Assembly (NCBI GenBank): GCA_017997825.1
Contig: JAGOEH010000001.1
Location: 1 to 56,464 of the forward strand
DNA length: 56,464 nt
From: Candidatus Delongbacteria bacterium
GTDB lineage: Bacteria > JAGOEH01
Reading direction: 5' to 3'
A program made the position numbers and the translations under genes. Position 1 is the first letter of the stretch. Each line of letters opens with the position of its first letter. Shown in pieces: positions 7,621-16,528 of this stretch. The notes beneath the pieces were generated by a model. That model was not told the DNA's origin and ran no database searches. It saw only the letters and a list, made by a program, of their open reading frames with translations.

Positions 7621-9651
7621 TCAATCGGATTTTTTGGCCGCGGTGTAGGTATAGACGGCCAGCAGGATAATGGCGATGAAACCGAGCTGTTCGGCCGGAG
7701 CGGATTCGGCCCAATGCGCGGTCCCAATGGCCTGGCTCAGCGACCACTGGCTGCCGGCCAGTTGCTTTCCGATAAAGAGGATCAGAGCGGCAACCACCCC
7801 CATGATGGCTCCGCCGGCAATATATCCGGAAGCGATCAGGGTGCCTTTTTCTTTGCGGCGGTTGGCCTCGGCTTCATCTTTGGTGCTGAGGCCGACCAAG
7901 TGAGAAATGAAACCGCCCAGCAGAATCGGGGTGTTCAGATAGAGCGGCAGGTACATGCCCAGGGCGAATGCCAGCGGGGGAACACCCAGTAATTCAAGGA
8001 TAACCGCCAGGAAAGCTCCGGCGAAGTAAAGCAGCCATGGAGCAGCCTGGCCGGTCATCAGGGGCTGGATCACGGCCGCCATAGCAGAAGCCTGCGGGGC
8101 TTCCAATCCTCCAGGTCCGAATCCGTATGTCTTATACAACATCAAAATGACCAGTCCGACCGAAAGGGATGAAACCAGTGTTCCCAAAAATTTATAGCGC
8201 TCCTGAGTCCGCGGGGTGGATCCCAGCCAGTATCCGATTTTCAGGTCGGTGATGAACCCCCCGGCCATCGATAAGGAGGTGCAAACCACTCCTCCGATCA
8301 ACAGGGCTGCCAGTATACCGGCCTGTCCCTGCAGCCCGACACCCACCAGGATAACCGAAGAAAGGATCAGAGTCATCAGGGTCATTCCGGATACCGGGTT
8401 GGTTCCGACAATGGCAATGGCACGGGCTGCTACCGTGGTGAACAGAAACGATATCAGTACCACAATCAATAACCCGGTCAGGGCGAACAGAATATTCTGT
8501 TCCACCACCAGGAAAAAGAAAAACAGAAACAGACCCAGAAAGGTCATAATCAAGAGCAATACGTTCCATTTCATGGAGATATCGCTTTCGGTCCTTGGGA
8601 TCCGGCGTCCGGATTGGCTGGCGGAGGATTTGGAACCGAAGATTTCTTCAAAGGCCAATTTGAAGGCACCGGCAATGATTTTGCTGGATTTGAGCACGCC
8701 GATGATCCCGGCGGCGGCAATTCCACCGATTCCGATATGGCGGACATAGCCGGTAAAAATTTGCTGGGGAGTCATCTGCGGTATTGATATCAGACCGGTA
8801 AGCGCTTCGGGTGCCATTCCCGCCGTCGGGACCGATCCGGCGACAATCGATCCGATATAGTTGACGGCCGGAATGAAAACCCACCAGGCGGTAAAAGAAC
8901 CACAGGCGATGATCAGCGAGTATTTGAGGCCGACAATGTAACCCAGGCCGGTAACGGCCGCTCCGATATTCATGTTGAATTCCCATTTCACCGAATCGGC
9001 CAGGGCTTTTCCCCATCCAAAAACACGGGTGGAAATCACTTCCTTCCACAAACCGAGCCCGGCGACGCAAAAATCATATAAACCGCCGACCAGAGCCGCC
9101 CCAATCAGAGTGCCGGCCTGCTTCCCTCCGCTTTCCCCGGCCACCAGTACCTCGGTCGTGGCCGTCGCTTCAGGAAACGGGAACTGACCATGCATATCCT
9201 TGACAAAATACTTGCGGAACGGGATCAGAAAAAGAATTCCAAGAAATCCCCCGAACAACGAGGCTAAAAAAATCTGAATGAACCCGGCATTGATGTTCAG
9301 GATATACAGCCCGGGAATGGTAAAGATGGCTCCGGCAACAATCAGACCGGAATTGGAGCCGATCGACTGGATAATGACGTTCTGAAGCAGCATATTTTTC
9401 CGCTTTAACATGCTGGATAAGCCGATCGCCAGAATGGCTATCGGTATGGCTGCCTCGAACACCTGGCCGATTTTCAATCCCAGGTATGCCGCCGCCGCGG
9501 AAAAAATAACGGCGTAAACCAAACCCCAAACCAACGAATAGGCGGTCAATTCCGGGATCACCTTGCCGGCCGGAATGACCGGCTGATAAATCTCACCCTC
9601 CGATAACTGACGATAAGCATTTTCCGGTAATCCAATTCGTTCCGATTCCAT
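7621..9651 (-). CDS. OPT-family oligopeptide (or metal-chelate) transporter
   Basis: This is a 676-residue polytopic membrane protein with about 14-16 hydrophobic helices, the usual size for bacterial OPT proteins. The start at 9651 is chosen because AAAGGAG lies just upstream; the frame is open 38 codons further out but without a ribosome site. An N-terminal PYRQLSEGE-like segment precedes the first helix (AYSLVWGLVYAVIFSAAAA), followed by LGLKIGQVFEAAIPIAIL, characteristic of the family. PFPEATATTEVLVAGE and GGFISHLVG are further conserved stretches. OPT transporters are secondary carriers for small peptides or metal-peptide/siderophore chelates at the inner membrane; the substrate here cannot be read from sequence. 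It is a single-gene unit with its own promoter and terminator. Confidence 0.93.
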   Translation of the reverse strand: MESERIGLPENAYRQLSEGEIYQPVIPAGKVIPELTAYSLVWGLVYAVIFSAAAAYLGLKIGQVFEAAIPIAILAIGLSSMLKRKNMLLQNVIIQSIGSNSGLIVAGAIFTIPGLYILNINAGFIQIFLASLFGGFLGILFLIPFRKYFVKDMHGQFPFPEATATTEVLVAGESGGKQAGTLIGAALVGGLYDFCVAGLGLWKEVISTRVFGWGKALADSVKWEFNMNIGAAVTGLGYIVGLKYSLIIACGSFTAWWVFIPAVNYIGSIVAGSVPTAGMAPEALTGLISIPQMTPQQIFTGYVRHIGIGGIAAAGIIGVLKSSKIIAGAFKLAFEEIFGSKSSASQSGRRIPRTESDISMKWNVLLLIMTFLGLFLFFFFLVVEQNILFALTGLLIVVLISFLFTTVAARAIAIVGTNPVSGMTLMTLILSSVILVGVGLQGQAGILAALLIGGVVCTSLSMAGGFITDLKIGYWLGSTPRTQERYKFLGTLVSSLSVGLVILMLYKTYGFGPGGLEAPQASAMAAVIQPLMTGQAAPWLLYFAGAFLAVILELLGVPPLAFALGMYLPLYLNTPILLGGFISHLVGLSTKDEAEANRRKEKGTLIASGYIAGGAIMGVVAALILFIGKQLAGSQWSLSQAIGTAHWAESAPAEQLGFIAIILLAVYTYTAAKKSD

Positions 9652-9870
9652 CCGATCTCCTTTCCATTGAATCAATAACATTAAATCTATCTTAACTGAA
9701 TAGTCCCAGCGGAGTTTCTCCGGACTGCCCTTTCGGATCAAGTTCGGCCGAACGATCCGTATCATTTCATCGTTAAACGGGTTTCGAATCGGTCTCGAGG
9801 ATTACGATCGATTCCCCGGATAGGGGATAATGTAGGATGATCATGGTACATCAGGGCGCTTGGCTTGGTT

Positions 9871-9901
9871 AATATATGATGAAAAATACTGGATTTGTCA
9901 A
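9871..9901 (-). promoter_or_regulatory. Promoter of the OPT gene
   Basis: On the minus strand TTGACA (9901-9896) is followed after 19 bases by TATATT (9876-9871). The spacer is longer than ideal; CATATA at 17-18 bases is an alternative -10. Confidence 0.5.
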
Positions 9902-9965
9902 GTATTTATAATGGAAAAAGCCATACACACAAAAAAAACCGATCGCGTCTCGATCAGAAAAGGTG

Positions 9966-9994
9966 TTGACAAAATCAGCTTTTTTTTATATAAT
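9966..9994 (+). promoter_or_regulatory. Consensus sigma70-type promoter of the scpA operon
   Basis: A perfect TTGACA (9966-9971), 17-base spacer and perfect TATAAT (9989-9994). Transcription should start near 10001, about 113 bases before scpA. Confidence 0.85.
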
Positions 9995-10113
9995 TAATGC
10001 GGAAATGCTTAGAATAAAAAGCTATACCTATCATCAATCCTGCCCGGTCCGTCGGAACGGATTGCTCTCCGTGATGCTCCCACAACCAGAAAAAGATCGA
10101 TTGGAATGACGAT

Positions 10114-10821
10114 ATGCCCTTTGAAGTCTGTCTCGATAAATTTGAAGGTCCGCTGGATCTTCTGTTATATCTGATCAAGCGGGAAGAAGTCGATATCTAT
10201 GATATTCCGATCGCTAAAATAACCGGCGACTATCTGGACCTGCTGGAGCGGATCAAGGGAGAGAAGGTGGCTGTAGCCGGAGAATTCTTCATCATGGCGG
10301 CTACCCTGATCCGAATCAAGACCCAGATGCTGCTACCCCGCCAGGCGTGTGCCGAACTGGATCAGATCGAGGATCCCCGACGTCAGTTGGTGATTCAGTT
10401 GCTGGAATATCAACAATTCAAAGAATTATCGGAATCTATGTCCCGTCTGGCTCATCAGAGGAGCGAGGTTTTTTTCCGGAGCTTCTATCCTGAAATCCGG
10501 GATTTGATGCAGGAAAAACAACTTGAGTTTGATCGGAATCAATTTTTAAGCATCTTTAAAAGCGTGCTCCAAAAAATGGACCCCCGCCAGAATTATGAAA
10601 TTGAACTGGAACCGATCACCATCGAGTGGAAAATGCAGGTCATCTATGAAAAACTGCAAAAGGACAACCATATCCGGTTCAGTCAGTTGGTGATGGAAAC
10701 CAGTCTGAGCGATAAAGTCATATCGTTTATGGCTATTCTGGAGCTTTCAAAGCTTCAGCGGATTCATTTGATCCAGAATCGAAATTTTGAAGAGATATGG
10801 CTGGAAAGAATAGCCGGATGA
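10114..10821 (+). CDS. scpA: Segregation and condensation protein A
   Basis: ScpA is the kleisin subunit that bridges the Smc head domains in the chromosome condensation complex. The N-terminus shows the family signature FEGPLDLLLYLIKREEVDIYDIPI split over residues 10-33, followed by YLDLLERI and the AATLIRIKTQMLLPR helix. At 235 residues it is of usual length. The C-terminal winged-helix region (about 165-230) ends in a helix typical of kleisins. The last bases overlap the preferred start of scpB as ATGA, and scpA-scpB pairing is conserved across bacteria. The ribosome site is weak (GGAATGA). Confidence 0.95.
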   Translation: MPFEVCLDKFEGPLDLLLYLIKREEVDIYDIPIAKITGDYLDLLERIKGEKVAVAGEFFIMAATLIRIKTQMLLPRQACAELDQIEDPRRQLVIQLLEYQQFKELSESMSRLAHQRSEVFFRSFYPEIRDLMQEKQLEFDRNQFLSIFKSVLQKMDPRQNYEIELEPITIEWKMQVIYEKLQKDNHIRFSQLVMETSLSDKVISFMAILELSKLQRIHLIQNRNFEEIWLERIAG

Positions 10822-11411
10822 AATCCAATGAACTGAAAAGCGTGGTGGAAGCCCTGATTTTTGCCGGTGATTCTCCGGTGGATGACGAAACCATCCATCA
10901 AATCCTGGGGAATGGCTTTAAACCTCAGGATATCGCTGAGATGGTCGACGAACTGAACCGGGAGTATACGGAAACCGAGCGGGCCTTCCGAATCGAGAAA
11001 ATTGCCGGTGGATACTGTCTGACCACCCGTCGTGAGTATCATCATTTTGTGAAGCAGCTTTACCGATCCCGCCTCAATACCCGCCTCTCCTCCTCCGGAA
11101 TGGAATGCCTGGCCATCATCGCCGTCAAACAACCCATCACCCGGATCGAAATCGAAAAAATCAGGGGAGTCAATTGTTCCGCTTCTTTGAATACTCTGCT
11201 GGAACGAGATTTGATCATGATCAGGGGCAAGAAGAGGGCACCCGGGAATCCGGTGCTTTACGGAACCACCGAAGCCTTCCTGAAGTATCTCGGCATCAAC
11301 CGGTTGGAAGATTTGCCCAATTATGATCTGATCCGTCAGAGTATCCTGAATCTGCAACCACCGTCCGAGGAATGGACAGAGGAGACCCATCATGAAATGC
11401 AGACTGAATAA
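10818..11411 (+). CDS. scpB: Segregation and condensation protein B
   Basis: ScpB is the tandem winged-helix partner of the Smc-ScpA complex. VVEALIFAGDSPVDDE opens the first winged helix and RRGRK-like IRGVNCSASLNTLLERDLI lies in the second. The ATG at 10818 overlaps the scpA stop in an ATGA arrangement with GGAAAG nine bases upstream; an alternative in-frame ATG seven codons earlier (10797) lacks that spacing. The product is about 197 residues, normal for the family. The 3' end overlaps the next gene by 20 bases. Confidence 0.93.
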   Translation: MKSNELKSVVEALIFAGDSPVDDETIHQILGNGFKPQDIAEMVDELNREYTETERAFRIEKIAGGYCLTTRREYHHFVKQLYRSRLNTRLSSSGMECLAIIAVKQPITRIEIEKIRGVNCSASLNTLLERDLIMIRGKKRAPGNPVLYGTTEAFLKYLGINRLEDLPNYDLIRQSILNLQPPSEEWTEETHHEMQTE

Positions 11412-12150
11412 ATTCCTGGCCGATGCCGGGGTTTGCTCCCGACGGGAGGCTGATACCCTGATTCTCCAGCATAAGGTGAAGGTCAATGACCACTATGTGT
11501 TCAAGCTGGGAACTCTGGTCGATCCAAGCCTGGATCAGGTCACCTGCCAGAATAAGCTGGTACGGATCAATCCCAAAAAAGTTTATATTCTCTTGAACAA
11601 ACCCAAGGAGTGCCTTTCCTCTACCAAAACGGACCAACGGAATCTGAAAACCGTCATTTCAATCATACCGGGGATACCGGAACGGCTTTATCCGATAGGG
11701 CGTCTGGATAAGGATACTACCGGGGCACTGCTGGTGACTAATGATGGGGAACTGACTCATTCTCTGTTGCACCCCCGGATGAAAATTGAAAAAGAGTATA
11801 AAGCAGTGGTTAAGGGCAATCTGGGTCCCAAACAACTGGAACTGCTTCGGGAAGGAGTCACGCTGGAGGATGGTCTGACGCTTCCGGCCGGGATTTTTGT
11901 GAATGAAAAACATGGGTCGATCTATAAGATCAAGATCATTCTGAAGGAAGGGCGCAAACGTCAGATCAAGCGGATGTTTCAGCATGTCGGAGCCGTGGTG
12001 ATCCGCCTTCATCGCAGCAAATTTGCCGGCATCTCGGTCGGTCGGCTCAAACCCGGTGAGTGGCGGTTCCTTACCCGCGATGAAATCAAGTACTTGTACC
12101 AACTCAACCCGGTGCCTACCGTTCCACCCCAGGAATCCCATTCCGGCTGA
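11392..12150 (+). CDS. rluB: 23S rRNA pseudouridine synthase, RsuA/RluB family
   Basis: An S4 RNA-binding domain (about residues 4-60, RLNKFLADAGVCSRREAD) is followed by a pseudouridine synthase domain. The catalytic motif GRLDKDTTGALLVTNDG (about 103-119) contains the nucleophilic Asp. EGRKRQIKRMFQHVG near residue 190 is the family's second conserved element. Length (252) suits RluB-type enzymes, which modify the peptidyl transferase centre region of 23S rRNA. Its place immediately after scpAB is the same as in many Gram-positive and FCB genomes. RluE or RluF specificity cannot be excluded. Confidence 0.9.
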   Translation: MKCRLNKFLADAGVCSRREADTLILQHKVKVNDHYVFKLGTLVDPSLDQVTCQNKLVRINPKKVYILLNKPKECLSSTKTDQRNLKTVISIIPGIPERLYPIGRLDKDTTGALLVTNDGELTHSLLHPRMKIEKEYKAVVKGNLGPKQLELLREGVTLEDGLTLPAGIFVNEKHGSIYKIKIILKEGRKRQIKRMFQHVGAVVIRLHRSKFAGISVGRLKPGEWRFLTRDEIKYLYQLNPVPTVPPQESHSG

Positions 12151-12163
12151 AAGGAGTCTCTGA

Positions 12164-13852
12164 ATGCAACGCTATCTGATCCTGTTGTGGCTCGGCCTGA
12201 CGGCGGCCGGAATCGCCGCCCCTTTCAAACTCGCGATTCTGTTTACCAATGATGAGCATGGCGAGCTTCTTCCCTATGATTTTATCCGGCAAAAACCCAA
12301 ACCGACCAGCCTGATCCATTGCGCCTCACTGATCCGCCAATACCGGGCCGACTATCCCCTTCACCTGCTGCTGAGTGCCGGGGATACCTATCAGGGATCA
12401 CCATTGGCCTATTATTTTCACTACCGGGACAGCCTGTCGGTTCATCCTATGCTGAAAGCCATGAATACCCTCGGCTATGACGCCTGGGTTCCCGGCAATC
12501 ATGACATCGAACAGGGCTTGCCCTTCCTGAAAAAAATAGAAACGCAGGCCGAATTCGATTGTATCAGCGCTAATATCCGGTATCTGAACCATGACTCACT
12601 CTTTTTTAAACCCTATGTCATCAAACAGGTCGGACCCGTCAAAATCGCTATACTCGGACTGACCACGCCCGCCATCCCCCTATGGCTGACCCCGGATCTC
12701 TATCAGGGTGTCCAATTTGACGATATGATCCTTACTGCCGAAAAATGGGTGGATCTTATCCGTAAACGCGAAAACCCGGATCTCTTGATCGGACTGTTCC
12801 ATAGCGGTATGAATCAGGAATGGGACAGCGCCTACTGCGTTCAGCGGGGTATCCCCCTGGCTAACCCGACGCTGGAACTGGCCCGCCGGATCCCCGATTT
12901 TGACCTGATCATCTGTGCCCATTCCCATAAACTGATCAATGATACCATCAACGAAGACTACCGGAATGGCGGCCTCATCAATAAGCTGGGGAAGACATCC
13001 TTTGCTCAGGCCAGAGCTCACGGCAGTCATCTGGGGGTGTGCCTGTTCCATCTGGATTCCACGGATAAAGCCATCACCATCGATTCCATTTCAGTCAAAA
13101 CCGTATCCGCTTACGGTATCCAACCCGATTCCGGAATGCTGACCCTGTTCCAACAGGAACACCGGGTATTACAAAATTATGTCAACGATTCCATTGGGAA
13201 TGCCCGGCATGAAATTTCGGCCCGTTCAGCCCGGATCCACGATAATCCCCTGATCGATCTGATTCATTCCGCCCAATTGGAAATCAGCGGTGCCGATTTG
13301 TCGATTGCCGCCGTTTTCAACGACGACCAACGTATTCCGCCGGGAAAAATTACGGTCGCCGATCTGTTCCGTCTTTATCCCTATGAGAATACCATGGTGA
13401 AAACCAAAATGAGTGGATACCAGATCAAGGCGTATCTGGAATACAATGCCCGTTTTTTTCAGACCGTGGATAGTTCCACCCGTTCGATTCAGGCCGCTCA
13501 GCTCTTCAATCCCGATATCCGGAGTTATAATTTCGACACCATCGAGGGATTGAACTATATCCTCGATATCACTCAACCCTTGGGCCGGCGGGTGACAAGC
13601 CTAAGCTATCCTCAGGGGAGCCCGGTCCGTGAATCGGATACCCTGAGTGTCGTCATGAACAGCTATCGCTTCAGCGGCGGCGGGGGATTCATCGCCGCTC
13701 TCGGCGTTCCCTCTCTTCCTCTGGTCGAATCCATTCCCCTTAGTGTTCGGGATATGTTGATCGATTATATCCGATCCCATCCCAGCCCGGCTATCGATTG
13801 TTCAAACAATTGGAAACTCTATCCCGATTCAATCCGCATCCTTTATCGATAG
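12164..13852 (+). CDS. Secreted 5'-nucleotidase/metallophosphatase (UshA family)
   Basis: A signal peptide (about 1-19) indicates export to the periplasm. The N-terminal calcineurin-like phosphoesterase domain shows the metal-binding motifs FTNDEHG (Asp30, His32), SAGDTYQG, GNHD (about 110-113), LFHSGMN and AHSHK. The C-terminal 5'-nucleotidase domain (about 340-530) carries INDDQ-like FNDDQRIPPGKITVADLFRLYPYEN (broken across lines of the domain) and NSYRFSGGGGF, which form the substrate-binding side. Such enzymes hydrolyse extracellular nucleotides or sugar-nucleotides to nucleosides and phosphate for uptake. AAAGGAG precedes the ATG; the gene is 13 bases after rluB and probably the last of the scpA operon. 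Confidence 0.9.
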   Translation: MQRYLILLWLGLTAAGIAAPFKLAILFTNDEHGELLPYDFIRQKPKPTSLIHCASLIRQYRADYPLHLLLSAGDTYQGSPLAYYFHYRDSLSVHPMLKAMNTLGYDAWVPGNHDIEQGLPFLKKIETQAEFDCISANIRYLNHDSLFFKPYVIKQVGPVKIAILGLTTPAIPLWLTPDLYQGVQFDDMILTAEKWVDLIRKRENPDLLIGLFHSGMNQEWDSAYCVQRGIPLANPTLELARRIPDFDLIICAHSHKLINDTINEDYRNGGLINKLGKTSFAQARAHGSHLGVCLFHLDSTDKAITIDSISVKTVSAYGIQPDSGMLTLFQQEHRVLQNYVNDSIGNARHEISARSARIHDNPLIDLIHSAQLEISGADLSIAAVFNDDQRIPPGKITVADLFRLYPYENTMVKTKMSGYQIKAYLEYNARFFQTVDSSTRSIQAAQLFNPDIRSYNFDTIEGLNYILDITQPLGRRVTSLSYPQGSPVRESDTLSVVMNSYRFSGGGGFIAALGVPSLPLVESIPLSVRDMLIDYIRSHPSPAIDCSNNWKLYPDSIRILYR

Positions 13853-13941
13853 TCAGCGCTGCTTCCGGCTCCTCATTTCCTTCCCAAAAACTCAACCCAT
13901 CTCGGTGTGGAATAGTTTTTTATTCAATCAATAAAATATTC

Positions 13942-13970
13942 TTGATTTTGGATTAATTTTAACATATATA
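13942..13970 (+). promoter_or_regulatory. Probable promoter of the HTH-ImmA gene
   Basis: TTGATT (13942-13947), 17 bases, TATATA (13965-13970) within an AT-rich stretch. The leader to the start at 14136 would be about 160 bases. Confidence 0.55.
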
Positions 13971-14135
13971 CTATAGAAAGAATCCTTTCAGATAATGTGA
14001 TTCAGAAATAATAAGAGAAAAGACCTTAACGTTAGAATACAATCAATCAGATACTCATCGGGTCTGAAATCGATTCAACCGCTTTGGGCTTAAGTGAAGC
14101 ATTAACCCGTAAACTTCATTAGCAAAGGTGAACCT

Positions 14136-15221
14136 ATGAAAGTTGGCGATAAGATACTGCAGATTAGGAAAGACCATCGTGTTTCCAAACTTCAGTTTTC
14201 CAAATTGGTGGATGTCAACCGAATCACGCTGGAAAAAATCGAAAAAAACCAGGTTCCGCCGTCGTTTAAAGTTATTGAATCACTATGCAGGCACTACGGA
14301 ATTCCTATTTCCTATTTCGATCCGACTGAGGTTGACCTAAGCAGCGTGGTTTATCGATCTTCCAAACCCATTAAGCTGCCTGCCCGCGATTATCAAAAGG
14401 TGATCCATGCCATCAAGGCCTATCTTTTATTGGAAAATCTGGTGGGGGTTTCTCCCCGCAAAGAGTTTCCGTTTTCATATCCGGTCCACGAACTCAATCC
14501 GATCATGATCAGCCATGCGGCCAAGATATGCCGAAATGTGCTGGGAATCACAGTGGCTCCGATTCTGAATCTGTATGACCTGCTCGAGAATATGGGAATC
14601 CATATCATCTCCCTGGAACTCTCCGATGAATCGATCGATGGATTCTCGGTTGTGATCCAGGCCCAAGGGATCTTTTTCTTTCTGAACAAGTATATCACCG
14701 ATGAGCGGAAGATATTTACCCTGGCCCATGAACTGGGACATCTGGTGTGTAATCGGGATGCCTATTACTTCAGTATCGAGAAAGGAATAACGGATCTCGA
14801 TCGGGAGGATCATGCCGATGAATCCAACGAGAGAATTGCCGACAGTTTCGCCGCTGTTTTTTTGATGCCGTCCGAATACATCCATCATTTGATCAAGAAT
14901 CTGAATATCCGTCGGGAGGATTGGGATCTTAATCTCATTCAGGAGTTAAAAACCCGCCTTAATGTCAGCGCGGAGTCCCTGCTCAACCGGATATTCAATA
15001 TGGAGATCATCCCCCGCTCTACCTGGGAGGCCATCCGTAAAGAGATTCTGAATTATTACAAAAAAAACAACAACGCCGAGCCGGGAAGTGAACATGCCGT
15101 CAGTGGAAATACGGTGATGAATCAGCGTTTTTCAAATCTGGCTTATCTGGCTGGAAAACGGAAATCGGGCAAAGAACTTAAAAAAATTCTGACCCTGTTT
15201 CCGGAAAAAATCGTTCTATGA
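14136..15221 (+). CDS. XRE-type HTH regulator fused to ImmA/IrrE metallopeptidase
   Basis: Residues 1-70 form a Cro/C1-type helix-turn-helix (KVGDKILQIRKDHRVSKL...VNRITLEKIEKN). The central domain is an ImmA/IrrE (DUF955) peptidase: the zinc motif HELGH lies at residues 198-202 in LAHELGHLVCN, and a downstream Glu in the NERIADSFAAVFLMP helix is the likely third ligand. Proteins with this layout typically cleave a partner repressor or act as repressors relieved by proteolysis. AAAGGTG precedes the ATG. The gene lies 7 bases upstream of a YprB-like nuclease, followed by recA and recX, which suggests a role linked to DNA damage or mobile DNA; the target is unknown. No antitoxin-sized partner is adjacent. 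Confidence 0.88.
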   Translation: MKVGDKILQIRKDHRVSKLQFSKLVDVNRITLEKIEKNQVPPSFKVIESLCRHYGIPISYFDPTEVDLSSVVYRSSKPIKLPARDYQKVIHAIKAYLLLENLVGVSPRKEFPFSYPVHELNPIMISHAAKICRNVLGITVAPILNLYDLLENMGIHIISLELSDESIDGFSVVIQAQGIFFFLNKYITDERKIFTLAHELGHLVCNRDAYYFSIEKGITDLDREDHADESNERIADSFAAVFLMPSEYIHHLIKNLNIRREDWDLNLIQELKTRLNVSAESLLNRIFNMEIIPRSTWEAIRKEILNYYKKNNNAEPGSEHAVSGNTVMNQRFSNLAYLAGKRKSGKELKKILTLFPEKIVL

Positions 15222-15228
15222 CGGGTTT

Positions 15229-16404
15229 ATGAATATCGAAAGCTTCTTCCGGACATTTAATCCAAAACCGTCATCACCGTCCATTTCGGTCCGGCATGGC
15301 CCGCCGTTTTTTTCTCAATGTGAACGGTTCAATCTGCCGTTTCACTATGGCGAGCATCGGTTTGACCGGATGAAGCAACCGGCATGGAGAATCTGGGATC
15401 TGCTGATTCAGGAGCGTATATCGGAATCGGTCGGAATGGAGCAGATCCTGTTTTTGGATCTGGAGACCACCGGATTGAGCGGTGGAACGGGAACCATTCC
15501 CTTTCTGATAGGATTGGCTTGGATCTCGGAGCAACAGCTGGTCGTTGAACAGTTGGTCCTCAATGAATTATCAGCGCTGGAGCTGATGCTGGAGGAACTG
15601 CGGTGCCGGGCTGCACCCTATCAATGGCTGGTGACCTATAATGGAAAATCCTTTGATGCTTCAGTGATCCGCAGCCAGTTTCGTTTAAACCGGCTGGGTG
15701 AATCTCCGTTGGACAGGATGTTCCATTTTGATCTGTTGCATATTTGCCGCCGGATTTGGAAAAACGAGTATGATGGATACCCATTGAGCCGAATGGAATC
15801 GGAGCTGCTGGGGTATGTCCGAAATGATGATCTGCCGGGATCGCTGATTCCGGAGCAGTATTTCCGGTATTTGCGAAGACGCGATTCGGAGATCATCCAG
15901 CCGATTCTGGAGCATAATCGGGCAGATATGATCAGCCTGGTCGGTGTGTTTGACCGGATTGATGGCTTGGCGGGGGATCCGCGGCTTCAATCGAAACAGG
16001 TCTGTAATATTATCGACTTTTCATTCCGTTCCGGTAAATATGACCAAGCCCATGACTGGGCCGAGGAGATGGCAACCCGCAACTGGCCGGAATCAGGAAT
16101 GGCTTCTATTTTATACCGCGACGGCCGGCTGCTCCGAAAAATGGGACGGTATCGAGAGGCCTGTGAGGTATGGAATCGCTCCGGGACTGGAGAATCGATG
16201 CTGGAACTGGCCAAACTCTATGAGCATACCCTGAAGGATCCTAATCAGGCTTTGGCCTGTGCCAAACAGAGCCGGTCGTGTTTACAGGATCAGGATTACT
16301 GGTTCCGCTTTATGCCCCGAGCCGGGGAAGGGAATCGGATCCATCAAATTATGGACGATCTGGATAAGCGGATAGTCCGGCTGGAGAAAAGGCTTAGCCT
16401 CTGA
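15229..16404 (+). CDS. YprB-like ribonuclease H-fold exonuclease with TPR-like tail
   Basis: The first catalytic block LFLDLETTGLSGGTG (about residues 75-89) is the DxE motif of DEDD-type exonucleases in the YprB family, followed by TYNGKSFDASVIRSQF and HNRADMISLVGVFDRI, which supply the later acidic residues. The C-terminal 120 residues contain repeated helical pairs (KYDQAHDWAEEMATR, RYREACEVWNRSG) resembling TPRs, as in Bacillus YprB. The substrate is unknown; the fold implies 3'-5' degradation of DNA or RNA. It is 7 bases behind the HTH-ImmA gene and in the same direction, so probably co-transcribed with it. The ribosome site is weak. Confidence 0.82.
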   Translation: MNIESFFRTFNPKPSSPSISVRHGPPFFSQCERFNLPFHYGEHRFDRMKQPAWRIWDLLIQERISESVGMEQILFLDLETTGLSGGTGTIPFLIGLAWISEQQLVVEQLVLNELSALELMLEELRCRAAPYQWLVTYNGKSFDASVIRSQFRLNRLGESPLDRMFHFDLLHICRRIWKNEYDGYPLSRMESELLGYVRNDDLPGSLIPEQYFRYLRRRDSEIIQPILEHNRADMISLVGVFDRIDGLAGDPRLQSKQVCNIIDFSFRSGKYDQAHDWAEEMATRNWPESGMASILYRDGRLLRKMGRYREACEVWNRSGTGESMLELAKLYEHTLKDPNQALACAKQSRSCLQDQDYWFRFMPRAGEGNRIHQIMDDLDKRIVRLEKRLSL

Positions 16405-16413
16405 CTTTTGGAC

Positions 16414-16442
16414 TTGACAAATCCGCGGGCTTGGTTTATTAT
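16414..16442 (+). promoter_or_regulatory. Promoter of recA-recX
   Basis: TTGACA (16414-16419), 17 bases, TATTAT (16437-16442). I found no palindromic LexA-type operator (neither CTG-N10-CAG nor GAAC-N4-GTTC) around it. Confidence 0.8.
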
Positions 16443-16528
16443 TCCTTAAGGGGCATTCGATCCATGCTTTACCTGAACGAGGGTGGGGAAAATGTCATGG
16501 GTCAGTATTCACTATGAAAGGAGTTATT

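Larger units (their letters stand above)
9652..10113. other. Divergent intergenic region between the OPT gene and scpA
   Basis: The 462 bases hold a minus-strand promoter for the OPT gene (9871-9901) and a consensus plus-strand promoter for scpA (9966-9994). The OPT leader is about 210 bases long and contains a small hairpin (CGGAG/CTCCG); I do not recognise a known riboswitch in it. No coding region is supported. Confidence 0.6.

Noticed and set aside
9652-9864. Riboswitch in the long OPT leader
   Set aside because: Only a short CGGAG/CTCCG hairpin is seen; no known aptamer core could be recognised.
14136-15221. HTH-ImmA gene as half of a toxin-antitoxin or phage repressor module
   Set aside because: No small partner gene, no phage genes, and the neighbours are repair genes with normal base composition.
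16405-16528. LexA operator near the recA promoter
   Set aside because: Neither the CTG-N10-CAG nor the GAAC-N4-GTTC form is present; a lineage-specific box cannot be excluded but cannot be shown.
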